Positions 1 to 8,517 are shown, numbered from the stretch's first letter. The stretch: 64,000 nucleotides of DNA from an uncultured Clostridia bacterium (GCA_944393505.1 CALYAK010000004.1:22467-86466); one strand, 5' to 3'. Notes: generated by a model not told the origin, from the sequence alone. Numbers and translations: made by a program.

Positions 1-504
1 TTTATTCTAGATAACTATACAAGCTTAACACCGAGCGAATGGCTGATCTTTTTCAAAAAGAAAATTAATAATTTCTGGACCAATGATTCTTATGGATGGG
101 TTTCTGCAACAGTAGGAGAAAAAAAAGAGATCATTTCTGGAATTTCTATGTCAAGTGAAACCATTATTCAAATTGTAAAAATCGTGGATGGAATGGGATA
201 TCTCGTTATTTTCTTTTTGGCATTGGTTTCAATGGCAAAGGCAAGAAAAGAAAATGATGTACACTCTCCCAAAAACTTTTTTCTAATCTTGTTATTACTT
301 CATTTCCTAGTCTATTTAGTGATCGAAACGCAGACGCGATATGCATATCTTGCTCGTATTCTTCTATTCATTTTAGCAATGGATGGTATGAAGACATGGA
401 AAGAAGATCCAATTCCTCAAAAAATGAAGAACTGGCTGAAAGAAAAATGTGAAAATATCGAAAAAAAGAGAGAAAAGGCGAAGCTTGACGGAAAAAAGGT
501 TTGA
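1..504 (+). CDS. GT-C-type membrane glycosyltransferase, C-terminal part
   Basis: The frame is open from the first base, so the gene starts outside the window; 167 C-terminal residues are visible. They show a short soluble stretch, a hydrophobic segment (GYLVIFFLALVSMA), a second pair of hydrophobic segments around the motif IETQTRYAYLARILLFIL, and a basic cytoplasmic tail. An acidic residue followed by a conserved arginine-tyrosine pair just before the last membrane helices is usual in polytopic GT-C / PMT-like transferases that use polyprenyl-phosphate sugars. The donor and acceptor cannot be read from this fragment. No terminator is visible before the next promoter. The family call is inferred from the C-terminal pattern only. 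Confidence 0.55.
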   Translation, partial: FILDNYTSLTPSEWLIFFKKKINNFWTNDSYGWVSATVGEKKEIISGISMSSETIIQIVKIVDGMGYLVIFFLALVSMAKARKENDVHSPKNFFLILLLLHFLVYLVIETQTRYAYLARILLFILAMDGMKTWKEDPIPQKMKNWLKEKCENIEKKREKAKLDGKKV

Positions 505-511
505 ATTTTCG

Positions 512-590
512 TTGTTTTAGAATAGGAAGTGTGATACAATGAAAGATGCAAACAAGGAAAACCAAGCGTAGCAAAATCCCTCAGTTTGCA
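512..590 (+). promoter_or_regulatory. Promoter and 5'-terminal stem-loop of the 63-aa protein gene
   Basis: A -35 box TTGTTT (512-517) and a -10 box TACAAT (535-540) are 17 bp apart. The predicted start site near 547 coincides with the left arm of a perfect 7-bp inverted repeat, TGCAAAC (547-553) with GTTTGCA (584-590). The transcript would therefore begin with a stem-loop. Confidence 0.5.
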
Positions 591-640
591 GAAGAAAATA
601 GGCCTTGTGAGATAAATAATTGTTTAGGAGGGAAAATTCT

Positions 641-832
641 ATGACCGCAAAAGAGCTTCGGATTGGAGACCATGTAACGACAAAGGATCCGAATGATGAT
701 ACTGTAATGACTGGCAATGTGGTCAGTTTGTGCCAGTATCCGGTAAACGGAATTACAATCAAGTTGGATGGAGGAGGAACCCTCTTCATCGCCTGGAAAG
801 GAATCCAGAACTGGAAGTTTAAGCGAATCTAA
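641..832 (+). CDS. One-module small protein, paralogue of the next gene
   Basis: 63 residues. The ATG at 641 is preceded by TTTAGGAGGG, a strong ribosome site, so an upstream in-frame TTG at 620 is not used. The whole protein is one copy of a module with the pattern TAKELRIGDHV, then a loop, then NGITIK-D-GG-LFIAW and a C-terminal W-F/K-R-I. The next gene carries three copies of the same module. The alternating beta-type pattern suggests a small beta-barrel such as an SH3- or KOW-like fold, but this is inference. The gene is monocistronic, with its own promoter and terminator, and uses more C/G-ending codons (ATC, CTG, CCG) than most neighbours. Function unknown. Confidence 0.7.
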   Translation: MTAKELRIGDHVTTKDPNDDTVMTGNVVSLCQYPVNGITIKLDGGGTLFIAWKGIQNWKFKRI

Positions 833-838
833 GAGACG

Positions 839-865
839 AGCTCCTCCCTTTAGGGAGGAGCTTTC
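839..865 (+). terminator. Rho-independent terminator
   Basis: A perfect 10-bp stem (AGCTCCTCCC with GGGAGGAGCT, four-base loop) directly follows the stop codon of the 63-aa gene. The following T-tract is short. Confidence 0.7.
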
Positions 866-881
866 AATCGCAATCGAAAAT

Positions 882-974
882 TTGAAAAAAATTGAAAAAT
901 ATGGTAAAATATAGAGTGCAAATAAGGTCAAGGCCTTATCGTATAACTCCACATGTTTACTAAAATAGGTAAAC
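882..974 (+). promoter_or_regulatory. Promoter and structured leader of the three-module gene
   Basis: TTGAAA (882-887) and TAAAAT (905-910) are 17 bp apart. Two stem-loops follow in the leader: ATAAGG/CCTTAT (922-927 with 934-939), only a few bases after the predicted start, and GTTTAC/GTAAAC (955-974). Confidence 0.5.
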
Positions 975-999
975 AAATTCAAAAACAGGAGGTATCTCT

Positions 1000-1566
1000 A
1001 TGACAGCACATGACCTAATGTTAGACGATCGGATCGAATTTTTAGATCCATACAATGGAAGGAGGATAAGAGGACGCGTTTTCAAGATCGAAAAAGGACG
1101 TGAGAACGGAGTAACCATTCAATCGGATCGAGGAGAAAAGATCTTTGTCCCTTGGGACAGTTGCTATCAATTCCGGCTGCTTGTAAGGGCAATTCATCTG
1201 CAGGTAGGCGACCGAGTAAAATTCAGTAATCCATATAATGGTGTTCGAATGAAAGGATGTGTCTCCAAAATCCAGGAGGATCCTCTCGATGGAGTAACAA
1301 TCCAAAGAGACTACAATGGGATCGTATTCATTCCCTGGACGGAGGACATTTCTGCTTATCACTTTCATCGCTTGCTAAGAGCAAAGGAACTAGGGATCGG
1401 CAACAAGGTAGAAGTTTCCACACAAAAGGATGACATCATTTTCAACGGCAAGGTTTGCGGTTTTAGCAATTCGCGTGAACACGGTGTCTTACTGCGGAAC
1501 GATTGGATAGGAAAAGTCTTCATTCCAGAGTTAGAGTTTTCCAATTGGGATTTTTGTTTGCTGTAA
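1000..1566 (+). CDS. Three-module repeat protein of unknown function
   Basis: 188 residues, start chosen at the ATG behind CAGGAGGTATCTCT. The protein is three tandem copies (about residues 1-62, 63-126 and 127-188) of the module that makes up the whole of the 63-aa neighbour. Each copy has an opening helix-like TAxxLxxGDRV-type element, a DPYNG/NPYNG turn in the first two, a GVTIQ-D-G core and an F(V/I)PW motif; the third copy is the most divergent (GVLLR-D, FIPE). No signal peptide or membrane segment is present, so it is cytoplasmic. A triplication of a one-module ancestor is the simplest explanation. Role unknown; the conserved surface residues suggest binding rather than catalysis. Confidence 0.75.
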   Translation: MTAHDLMLDDRIEFLDPYNGRRIRGRVFKIEKGRENGVTIQSDRGEKIFVPWDSCYQFRLLVRAIHLQVGDRVKFSNPYNGVRMKGCVSKIQEDPLDGVTIQRDYNGIVFIPWTEDISAYHFHRLLRAKELGIGNKVEVSTQKDDIIFNGKVCGFSNSREHGVLLRNDWIGKVFIPELEFSNWDFCLL

Positions 1567-1575
1567 AAGAGGAGG

Positions 1576-1604
1576 ATCCCTCACCGTAAGGTGGGGGATT
1601 TTCT
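1576..1604 (+). terminator. Rho-independent terminator
   Basis: ATCCCTCACC pairs with GGTGGGGGAT around a GTAA loop and is followed by TTTTC, just after the three-module gene. Confidence 0.75.
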
Positions 1605-1695
1605 TGTGTTATAGGAAATTTCTCAAACAAGTTTTTAAAAGGATAAAAAAATTGAGGCATAACAAATATGCCTCAAAATATAACTTTTTTGAAGT

Positions 1696-2076
1696 TTAGT
1701 TTTCAAATATTTTTCCATTTGGAGTTTTGTAATAAATTGGAGACGCACTGTGACTTTCACAGTGATAGCAGTCGACTTGTGGTTCCTTTTGGGTTGCTTC
1801 GTAAATATCATTAACAATTTCAATTGGATATGCACTAATTTTTTTGCACTCGGGACATCTAAAATTTACCATTTCTCCAGAAAAGGGATTTTCAAAATCT
1901 TCGTTTTCCAGTTCATCTTCGAATGCTTCATCGCAATCTTCCTCAAATCCACTTTCCATTAAAAAGAATACCATTTCAAGAAAATATTCATCTGGCATTT
2001 CATCAACCATTCTTTTGAATTCATCTTTTAATTTTTTTGTTTCATTTGCAAATGGTAATATTTTTTCATTTTTCAT
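1696..2076 (-). CDS. Acidic protein with C-terminal zinc ribbon
   Basis: 126 residues. The N-terminal half is helical and contains a strongly acidic stretch around residues 45-65. The C-terminal half has CPEC and, about 30 residues on, CYHC, which together form a four-cysteine zinc-ribbon. The ATG is preceded by GGAGGTATCTGTT on the minus strand. The gene lies only 20 bp downstream of the IS91-type transposase on the same strand, and its ribosome site sits immediately past the transposase stop. It may be a passenger gene or a host gene whose promoter was displaced by the insertion. No family recognised; protein or nucleic-acid binding is possible. Confidence 0.6.
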   Translation of the reverse strand: MKNEKILPFANETKKLKDEFKRMVDEMPDEYFLEMVFFLMESGFEEDCDEAFEDELENEDFENPFSGEMVNFRCPECKKISAYPIEIVNDIYEATQKEPQVDCYHCESHSASPIYYKTPNGKIFEN

Positions 2077-2096
2077 AACAGATACCTCCAGTGCAA

Positions 2097-3242
2097 TTAT
2101 ACACTAGGGGGACTAGTAGTTGCAATAGAATATTTTTTAGGAATCACTAATTTAAAGAATATCATAAAATTACCACAAGAACATTTAGTAGGATCATAAC
2201 CAAAAGACAACTCAATAGACAGTCTCCATTTTCTAAGTTGTTTTCTAAATTCAATTTGTGTTTGAGAAAGCATTTTAAATATTTTTGAAGAATGTTTATG
2301 CTTTTTAGCGTAAAGACCATAATATCTAACAAGTTTAAAATGTTTATCAGGTATATGAATAATAAGTTTTTTTATGAAATCAAATACATGAACTTTTTCT
2401 TCAACTCTTTGATCATCTTCATGCCTTTGATAATAAAAAGTAACGTATTCACCATCATAATCTAAAATACGAGATTGAGCCATAGCAGGTCTGCTAGTAT
2501 ATCTAACGATATAATCAACAGCAATTTTAATAGAAGATATATCATCTGGTTTAGCATAAACATAGAAACCATTATCATAGGATGAATATAAAAAATTTTT
2601 TAATTTATTAAAAGTATACAATTTAGAAGGAGGTAAGTTTTTATACAAATAGGATAATAATAATTTTTGCCAACGTGAGCGTAAAGCTTTAAATGAAATA
2701 TGAGGTACTTTTCGAAAAATTTCAATGTTACCAGCGCCACCTTCTGAACAAAGCATATGGATATGAGGATTCCATTTTAAATCTCTACCGAAAGTATGAA
2801 GAGTACACATGATTCCAGGAGTAAAATTTTGAGATTTATTCATCTCATGAAACCAAGACAAAATAGTTTCAGAAGCTGATTCAAATAAGCCATTTAATAA
2901 ATTTCTATCTTCTAAAAAATAGATACGAAGTTGTTTAGGAATGGTAAAAACAATATGTCTATGTTTGCAACGAATAATTTTTTTAGAAATATTAAAAGCT
3001 CTATCTTGAGCGTATTTAACACCACAAGTATTGCAAAATCTGGATTTACAACGAAAAGGAACATTTACAAATTTATTACAATGTTCACAGTAATATAAAG
3101 CATAACCAAGTTCAGGATTACCACAATTGATCATATGTTGTACTTCTTCGAATACAACAGGTCTAATATTTAAATTAGGATTTTCTAAAATAAATTTATC
3201 CCAATTATCAATAAAAATTTGTTTTATTGTGTATTTTGACAT
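2097..3242 (-). CDS. IS91-family (Y2 HUH) transposase
   Basis: About 381 residues; the ATG at 3242 (MSKYTIKQ) follows GGTGATT and is preferred to an in-frame ATG four codons earlier. The N-terminus has the IS91-type zinc-binding cluster (INCGNPELGYALYYCEHC, then CKSRFCNTCG). The HUH metal-binding motif is WNPHIHML near residue 160, and the candidate nucleophile tyrosines lie in LVRYYGLYAKKHK. The C-terminus has another cysteine pair (CSCG). Length and motif order match complete rolling-circle transposases of the IS91/IS801 type. The frame is intact. The 3' end of the gene contains a small palindrome (ACTAG-5-CTAGT) that may belong to the element terminus. Confidence 0.88.
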   Translation of the reverse strand: MSKYTIKQIFIDNWDKFILENPNLNIRPVVFEEVQHMINCGNPELGYALYYCEHCNKFVNVPFRCKSRFCNTCGVKYAQDRAFNISKKIIRCKHRHIVFTIPKQLRIYFLEDRNLLNGLFESASETILSWFHEMNKSQNFTPGIMCTLHTFGRDLKWNPHIHMLCSEGGAGNIEIFRKVPHISFKALRSRWQKLLLSYLYKNLPPSKLYTFNKLKNFLYSSYDNGFYVYAKPDDISSIKIAVDYIVRYTSRPAMAQSRILDYDGEYVTFYYQRHEDDQRVEEKVHVFDFIKKLIIHIPDKHFKLVRYYGLYAKKHKHSSKIFKMLSQTQIEFRKQLRKWRLSIELSFGYDPTKCSCGNFMIFFKLVIPKKYSIATTSPPSV

Positions 3243-3291
3243 ATTAATCACCATTTAAAATATATCAGATATTTACTAAAAATTAAAATAA

Positions 3292-3345
3292 AAGAGCCTA
3301 AACTTAATCAGGCTCTTACAGGGCGGAATTTATTCCGCTTTTTTA
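3292..3345 (+). terminator. Two stem-loops upstream of the IS91-type gene
   Basis: AAGAGCCT/AGGCTCTT (3292-3299 with 3310-3317) is followed by GCGGAAT/ATTCCGC (3323-3338) and six T. The second is a good plus-strand terminator. Their position next to the transposase 5' end could also mark an element terminus, which in IS91 types often has hairpins. No promoter is assigned to them. Confidence 0.5.
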
Positions 3346-3427
3346 TTCCTTCATCGGAAAGAAAACTTGCGAAAAAAGAATAAGTACAGTATAATCAAAA
3401 CAGAAAAAGACAAAAGGAGGAGAAAAG

Positions 3428-4537
3428 ATGATAAAAGTTATGACAATCTTCGGAACAAGACCAGAAGCAATCAAGATGGCTCCACTTGTAAAAGAGTTAA
3501 AAAGTAGAAAAGAAATTGAGTGTATTGTTTGCGTAACAGCACAACATCGTCAAATGTTAGATCAAGTTTTAAAAACATTTGAAATTGTGCCAGATTATGA
3601 TTTAGATATTATGAAACAAGGACAAACCTTAAGTGATATTACAGCAAGAGTTTTAAAGGGATTAGAAGAGGTAATCCAAGAGGTAAAACCAAATATCATA
3701 TTAGTACATGGTGATACCACCACCACTTTTGCTGGAGCACTTGCTGCCTACTATAACCAAGTGGATATTGGACATGTAGAGGCAGGACTTCGTACATGGA
3801 ATAAATATTCTCCTTATCCAGAAGAAATGAATCGTCAAATGGTAGGTGTTTTAGCAGATATGCATTTTGCACCAACCGAAAATAGTAAAGCTAGTCTATT
3901 AAAAGAAGGAAAAAAAGAAGAAACAATCTTTGTAACAGGAAATACAGCAATTGATGCTTTGGCAACAACCGTTCATAAAAACTATACACATCCGATTTTA
4001 GATTGGGCAAAAGGTAGTCGTATGATTTTAATTACAGCTCATCGAAGAGAAAATTTAGGAGAACCGATGAGAGGAATGTTTCAAGCAATTCGTAGAATTG
4101 TAGAAGAATATCCAGATGTAAAAGCAGTTTATCCTGTGCACTTGAATCCAAAGGTACGAGAAGTAGCAAACGAAGTATTGGGTGATAATGAAAAAATAAA
4201 ACTAATTGACCCATTAGAAGTAATTGATTTTCACAACTTTATCGCAAATTCCTATTTAATCTTAACCGATAGTGGAGGAATTCAAGAAGAGGCTCCTTCT
4301 TTAGGAAAACCAGTTTTAGTTTTAAGAGATACAACGGAAAGACCAGAAGGAATTCAAGCAGGAACCTTGAAACTTGCTGGAACAGATGAAGAAACGATTT
4401 ATCAATTAACAAAACAATTATTGGAAGATCAAGAAGAGTATAGAAAAATGAGTAAAGCTTCGAATCCTTATGGAGATGGAAAAGCAAGTCAAAGGATTGC
4501 AGATGCTATTATCCAAAGATATGGGAAAGAAGCATAA
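3428..4537 (+). CDS. wecB: UDP-N-acetylglucosamine 2-epimerase (non-hydrolysing)
   Basis: 369 residues, normal family length, ATG behind AAAAGGAGGAGAAAAG. Interconverts UDP-GlcNAc and UDP-ManNAc in the cytoplasm, feeding teichoic-acid linkage units or capsule. Seen: FGTRPEAIKMAPL at residues 8-20, HGDTTTT near 94, HVEAGLRT near 116, AHRRENLG near 204 and the nucleotide-binding DSGGIQEE segment near 281, followed by LRDTTERPEG. All are typical of the GT-B-fold epimerase. It is monocistronic and converges with the DUF368 gene, whose product handles the polyprenyl carrier used by the same pathways. Confidence 0.95.
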   Translation: MIKVMTIFGTRPEAIKMAPLVKELKSRKEIECIVCVTAQHRQMLDQVLKTFEIVPDYDLDIMKQGQTLSDITARVLKGLEEVIQEVKPNIILVHGDTTTTFAGALAAYYNQVDIGHVEAGLRTWNKYSPYPEEMNRQMVGVLADMHFAPTENSKASLLKEGKKEETIFVTGNTAIDALATTVHKNYTHPILDWAKGSRMILITAHRRENLGEPMRGMFQAIRRIVEEYPDVKAVYPVHLNPKVREVANEVLGDNEKIKLIDPLEVIDFHNFIANSYLILTDSGGIQEEAPSLGKPVLVLRDTTERPEGIQAGTLKLAGTDEETIYQLTKQLLEDQEEYRKMSKASNPYGDGKASQRIADAIIQRYGKEA

Positions 4538-4590
4538 AGCATAAAAAAAGAAAGAAAAAGCAAAAGAAGAAGGAAGAATGAAAAGGGAAA

Positions 4591-4626
4591 AGACACAGTT
4601 TCAGCTGGAAATTGTGTCTTTTTGTG
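4591..4626. terminator. Bidirectional terminator between wecB and the DUF368 gene
   Basis: AGACACAGTTTC pairs imperfectly with GGAAATTGTGTCT, followed by TTTTTG. The stem overlaps the last codons and stop (4601-4603) of the minus-strand DUF368 gene, so one structure serves both convergent transcripts. Confidence 0.7.
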
Positions 4627-5416
4627 TTAAAGAGTAAGTGAGATAAATGGAAACAAACATAAGTCCAAGAGCAAGAAAGTGAGAAAGATCGCAAGCAAAG
4701 CCTGGATAAATAACAAAAATGGAACCAAGCGTAAATCCCAAGACAGCGTAGAAGGTTTGGGAATAATAGTGTTTCATAAAATATTTTAGTAAATTTAAGA
4801 AGATAAGTCCTCCGACGAGTACGCCAAGTGACATGGGAATTAGAACAGATAAGGTTAAACTGGAAACGGCTGATAAATAGGTGGAATATACACCAAGAAG
4901 CATCAATAAAACGGTACTACTTACACCGGGAACTACAATTCCAATGGACATGATAATTCCAGAAAAGAATAAATAAAAAGAAGAAGGAGAAGTGATTTCA
5001 CTTGTTGCTAGTAAATCATATTTTTCTAAGTAAACAAGGAAAAGGGCTAAACAGAAGGCAAGAACGGTAAGGAGCGGATAAGATCTTTTCTTACCACCTT
5101 CTTGCTGAATACTCTGTAAAAATCCTGGAATACTGCCTAAAATTAACCCAATAAAACTAAACTTGATATAGATTGGATAATGTTCAAAAAGATAAAGCAA
5201 AACATTTCCGAAAAGAACCATTCCAATCACTCCACCGATCCCTAAAGGAAAAAGAAAGCAAAAATTCTTTTTAAAGTCTTTAAAAATTCCAAGAATAGCT
5301 TCAATCATAGATTGATAAATTCCAAAAATGACGCACAAAACACCACTACTTATTCCCGGAAGAATTGCACCAGAACCGATTACAAATCCTTTGAAAAAAC
5401 GCTGAATAAAATCCAT
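4601..5416 (-). CDS. DUF368 polytopic membrane protein, undecaprenyl-phosphate translocase family
   Basis: 271 residues, about eight hydrophobic segments. The N-terminal FVIGSGAILPGISSGVL and a second internal GIVVPGVSSTVLLMLLG form the two inverted PGxSxG re-entrant motifs characteristic of DUF368. Members of this family (named PopT) have been shown to recycle undecaprenyl phosphate across the membrane, which lets wall and teichoic polymers keep being exported. The minus-strand start is preceded by GGAGACTTGCT. It shares a terminator with wecB. A VTT-domain protein near 45.5 kb belongs to a superfamily that includes the other known carrier-recycling type (DedA/UptA). Confidence 0.88.
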   Translation of the reverse strand: MDFIQRFFKGFVIGSGAILPGISSGVLCVIFGIYQSMIEAILGIFKDFKKNFCFLFPLGIGGVIGMVLFGNVLLYLFEHYPIYIKFSFIGLILGSIPGFLQSIQQEGGKKRSYPLLTVLAFCLALFLVYLEKYDLLATSEITSPSSFYLFFSGIIMSIGIVVPGVSSTVLLMLLGVYSTYLSAVSSLTLSVLIPMSLGVLVGGLIFLNLLKYFMKHYYSQTFYAVLGFTLGSIFVIYPGFACDLSHFLALGLMFVSIYLTYSLTQKDTISS

Positions 5417-5611
5417 AGCAAGTCTCCTTTCTCATAAATGAAACAAAATAAAATCAGGATATTTCATTGTATGCAGTATATATTTTTTTTAGACAAAATA
5501 GAAAAAAGATAAAAAAACAAGACAAAATATTTTAAAGGTCAGATAATTGTAAAAGAAAAATTTGTATGATAAAATGAAAAAAATAATAAAAATAAAAAAA
5601 GAAGAGAAAAA

Positions 5612-6844
5612 ATGATTAGTTATTCTAAAAAACAAAAGTATCTACAAGAAACAGAAGAATTGATTCATGCTCTTAGTATTGCTTCAGCAGAACAAAACAA
5701 TGTGGATGAAGTATTAGCACAAATACAATCTATAAGAACATATATTGTAGAGCAAGATGATATTACACTAGAAAAGAAAAGTTCAGATTTAATTGAATTA
5801 AAGATGGAAGATAGTCCGGAGTTTGTGATTAAACAAGAATTGGAAAAGATAAAAGCAAGGATTCCGGTCAAATATCACGAAATAACAAAGGCGAGAATTA
5901 GGTGTGAGGAAAAATTACCAGATTGGATAAAACAAGCCTTTTTCGAGCATGTAGATTGGGAATTTTTATGTTTACAAGAAACAGAAGCGTTGCTACAGCA
6001 AGATGCAAGAAAGCTGGTAGAAAAAATTCCAGCGATATTTACATATCTTCCATATTCGGAAAAACAGGCCGATTCTATGCTATGCCAAGAAGCGGTAAAA
6101 AAAGATATTCGCTTGCTAAAATATGTTCCGATTACTGTAATAGAAAAAGATATAAACTTTTGGAAACCATATTTTGGTGTTATGGGAATTGATATAGAAC
6201 TATTCCAACAATATGATAAAAAGATTCATAAAAATATTACGATTTCTGAAAATATTCCACAAACGAAAGAAGAACAAGCATTATCTTTCCAAGATGTAAA
6301 CCGAAAATTTTTAGAAGAATATTTCAAAAAACAAGAAAAGTCAGAAACAGCAAAAACAGAAGAAAAAAAGGAACCAGACGATTTATCACCAGAAAAAATA
6401 CAACAATATATGGAAGAAGGAAGAATATATCTTTTACCAGAAGACATAAAATTGGCCAATCCAAAATGGTGTATGGAGCAAGTTCGATCTGGAGACATTT
6501 TTGACTATGTGCCAGAAGCCATTAAACTAGAAAATCCTGAGTGGTGCATGAGCTTAGTAGAAAATGAAGTGATGACTTCCTATCATCTACCAAAACAAAT
6601 AAAATTAGACCATCAAGATTGGTGTCAAGAAATCAGTGAAGAAAAAGGGGTATACACAGGCTTTATGGGAGTACCTGACGAAATAAAAATAGCAAATCCG
6701 GATTGGTGTATACAACTTGTGGAAAAAAGAGGATTAGAATCTGATACGTTCTATTCCCAAGTGCCAGATGTAGTAAAATTGACTCATCCAGGTTGGGCAA
6801 TTCGCTATTTTAAACAAAACCTAGAACGGTTATCTAGCAAGTGA
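5612..6844 (+). CDS. Protein with five tandem IKL-NP-WC repeats
   Basis: 410 residues, cytoplasmic, no signal peptide. The N-terminal half is helical (coiled-coil-like, residues 1-80). From about residue 270 five copies of a 27-36-residue unit occur with cores IKLANPKWC, IKLENPEWC, IKLDHQDWC, IKIANPDWC and VKLTHPGWA; each is preceded by a proline and an acidic residue (LPED, VPEA, PDE). The pattern recalls short helical repeats such as DUF4116 but the W-C pair is distinctive. The ribosome site is weak (GAAGAGA). It is followed closely by two more unknown genes that look co-transcribed. Function unknown; scaffold or binding role is inference. Confidence 0.7.
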   Translation: MISYSKKQKYLQETEELIHALSIASAEQNNVDEVLAQIQSIRTYIVEQDDITLEKKSSDLIELKMEDSPEFVIKQELEKIKARIPVKYHEITKARIRCEEKLPDWIKQAFFEHVDWEFLCLQETEALLQQDARKLVEKIPAIFTYLPYSEKQADSMLCQEAVKKDIRLLKYVPITVIEKDINFWKPYFGVMGIDIELFQQYDKKIHKNITISENIPQTKEEQALSFQDVNRKFLEEYFKKQEKSETAKTEEKKEPDDLSPEKIQQYMEEGRIYLLPEDIKLANPKWCMEQVRSGDIFDYVPEAIKLENPEWCMSLVENEVMTSYHLPKQIKLDHQDWCQEISEEKGVYTGFMGVPDEIKIANPDWCIQLVEKRGLESDTFYSQVPDVVKLTHPGWAIRYFKQNLERLSSK

Positions 6845-6863
6845 ATATATCTTACCAATTTCT

Positions 6864-7772
6864 ATGATTTTAGCAGATTCTGAGCTTTGTAAAAAGTATC
6901 AAGGAAGTAAAATAGATGGAAAAACTTTTGTTGAACAATATCAGCAAGACTATTATGGACAAGAGTTAAATTTAGAAAAAATGCAAGAAGAATTTTGCAT
7001 AAGAGTTGATCCACAGATGATAAAAGCTATTGGAAGTATTGCTCCTGTAATGAAAAGGTGTTATCAAATTATTGAAGGCTTGGATAATCCGAGCTATAAC
7101 GGAAAACAGCAAGCATATTACGAGCAAGCGACACAATTAGCAAGAAAAGAATTAATCTTAGAAGCACAGGGAGTAAAAATCGATGATGCCGAAATGACAC
7201 AATTGATTGGAGAGATTGCAAATTTTGAGATTTCTTTGCAACAAGAAGGAGTTCGTTATGAAGACTTAGAAAAGAAAATGGTAAATCGAAACCAAATTAG
7301 AGAAAAAATTGAACAAATAAAAAAGATGAATCCAACTTTGGCTAAAACATACGAAACAGTATTACAGGATATAGAAAAGAAAGAAAAAGGTCAAGAAGAA
7401 CAAGGGCTACATTTACCAAATGAAGAAGAAATGCAACTATTTTTAAAAATTGAATTTTATCTTGCATCTAATTTACCTGAAGTGCAAGAAAACAATGCAA
7501 TTGCAGTATATAAGCCAAGTTTATGGAAACGTTTTTGGAATAAATGGAATAATTGGAAACAAGGAAGAAAAGAAGAAAATATGCAAGAACCAAAGGAAGA
7601 GGAACAAGAAAAACAAGAAGAAACATTACGACAAGAACCAGAAGAGTTTTCAAATATGAGTTTAGAGGAATTACGAAGAACAGCTCAACAGTTAGCAGAA
7701 AAGATTCAAGAACAAGAAAGAATCCAAGAACAGCAAAAAGAAGACCAAAAATCAATGGGAGAAGGGGAATAG
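6864..7772 (+). CDS. Charged coiled-coil protein of unknown function
   Basis: 302 residues, highly charged, with a long glutamate/glutamine/lysine-rich C-terminus from about residue 225 predicted to be coiled coil. A tryptophan/basic stretch (WKRFWNKWNNWKQGRK) near residue 215 could be an amphipathic membrane-contact helix. There is no clear ribosome site before the ATG at 6864; the gene starts 20 bp after the repeat protein ends, so translation may be coupled or the true start may differ. No family recognised. Confidence 0.6.
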   Translation: MILADSELCKKYQGSKIDGKTFVEQYQQDYYGQELNLEKMQEEFCIRVDPQMIKAIGSIAPVMKRCYQIIEGLDNPSYNGKQQAYYEQATQLARKELILEAQGVKIDDAEMTQLIGEIANFEISLQQEGVRYEDLEKKMVNRNQIREKIEQIKKMNPTLAKTYETVLQDIEKKEKGQEEQGLHLPNEEEMQLFLKIEFYLASNLPEVQENNAIAVYKPSLWKRFWNKWNNWKQGRKEENMQEPKEEEQEKQEETLRQEPEEFSNMSLEELRRTAQQLAEKIQEQERIQEQQKEDQKSMGEGE

Positions 7773-7782
7773 GAGGCACATC

Positions 7783-7971
7783 TTGCAAAACAAAAAAAGT
7801 AAATTTTTAAATCGTGTGAAAATTAAAAATTTTCAAGATATAGAAGAATATAAAAAGAAATTTGAAGATGGAAAGATTTCCGAAAAAGATATTCCAGAAC
7901 CTTATCGAACGAGGATTCGAAGAAGCTATATTCAACAAATTCAAGAATATCGAAGCATTTTACATCACTAA
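7783..7971 (+). CDS. Small basic protein, TTG start
   Basis: 62 residues, starting at a TTG behind AGGAGGCACATC, an excellent ribosome site placed just after the stop of the coiled-coil gene. The sequence is basic and helical (IEEYKKKF, RTRIRRSYIQQIQEY). Spacing of ten bases indicates the same transcript as the two genes before it. No homologue recognised. Confidence 0.6.
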   Translation: MQNKKSKFLNRVKIKNFQDIEEYKKKFEDGKISEKDIPEPYRTRIRRSYIQQIQEYRSILHH

Positions 7972-8055
7972 AAAAACAAAACTGGCTCTTTTCTATTATC
8001 AAAGAAAGGTACCTATGGTACAATTCAAAAAAAGACAAGGACAAAGGAGTAAAAC

Positions 8056-8517
8056 ATGAATCAAAAATTAGTGAACTTTTTTCAAAAAGTAGGTCTTGAA
8101 AGTAATATCATGGAGTTTGAAAAGCCTTCTGCTACCTCAGAACAGGCAGCAAATGAAATTGGATGTACGATTGAACAAATTGCAAAGTCAATTACTTTTA
8201 AGATTGAAGAAAGAACAATTTTAATTGTAGCAGCTGGAAACGCAAAGATTGATAATCCAAAATACAAAGAAAAGTTTTGTAAAAAAGCAATCATGCTTTC
8301 AAGAGAGGAAGTAGAAGAAAGAACTTCTTATCCAGTAGGAGGCGTTTGCCCATTCTTATTACCAACAAACGTAGAAGTTTATTTTGATCAATCCATTCAA
8401 AATTTTGAGAAAATGTATTTTGCTTGCGGAACACCAAATTCGATTATTGGACTTACCATTGAAGAAGCGGAAAAGCTAGCAAAACCAAAAGAATGGATTG
8501 ATGTTTGTAAAGAATAA
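8056..8517 (+). CDS. YbaK/EbsC-family aminoacyl-tRNA editing protein
   Basis: 153 residues, full-length single YbaK domain, ATG behind AAGGAGTAAAAC. Members hydrolyse mischarged tRNA, typically Cys-tRNA(Pro) or Ala-tRNA(Pro). Seen: QIAKSITFKIEERTILIVAAGNAKID in the central sheet, the active-site-type lysine in QIAKSI, and the GGVCPFLLP and ACGTPNSIIGLT segments typical of the family. It sits just upstream of a tRNA-Gly gene on the same strand, but that has its own promoter. Confidence 0.85.
   Translation: MNQKLVNFFQKVGLESNIMEFEKPSATSEQAANEIGCTIEQIAKSITFKIEERTILIVAAGNAKIDNPKYKEKFCKKAIMLSREEVEERTSYPVGGVCPFLLPTNVEVYFDQSIQNFEKMYFACGTPNSIIGLTIEEAEKLAKPKEWIDVCKE

Noticed and set aside
581..982. 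133-residue open frame on the minus strand
   Set aside because: It is antisense to the 63-residue gene, crosses its terminator and the next promoter, and has no ribosome site.
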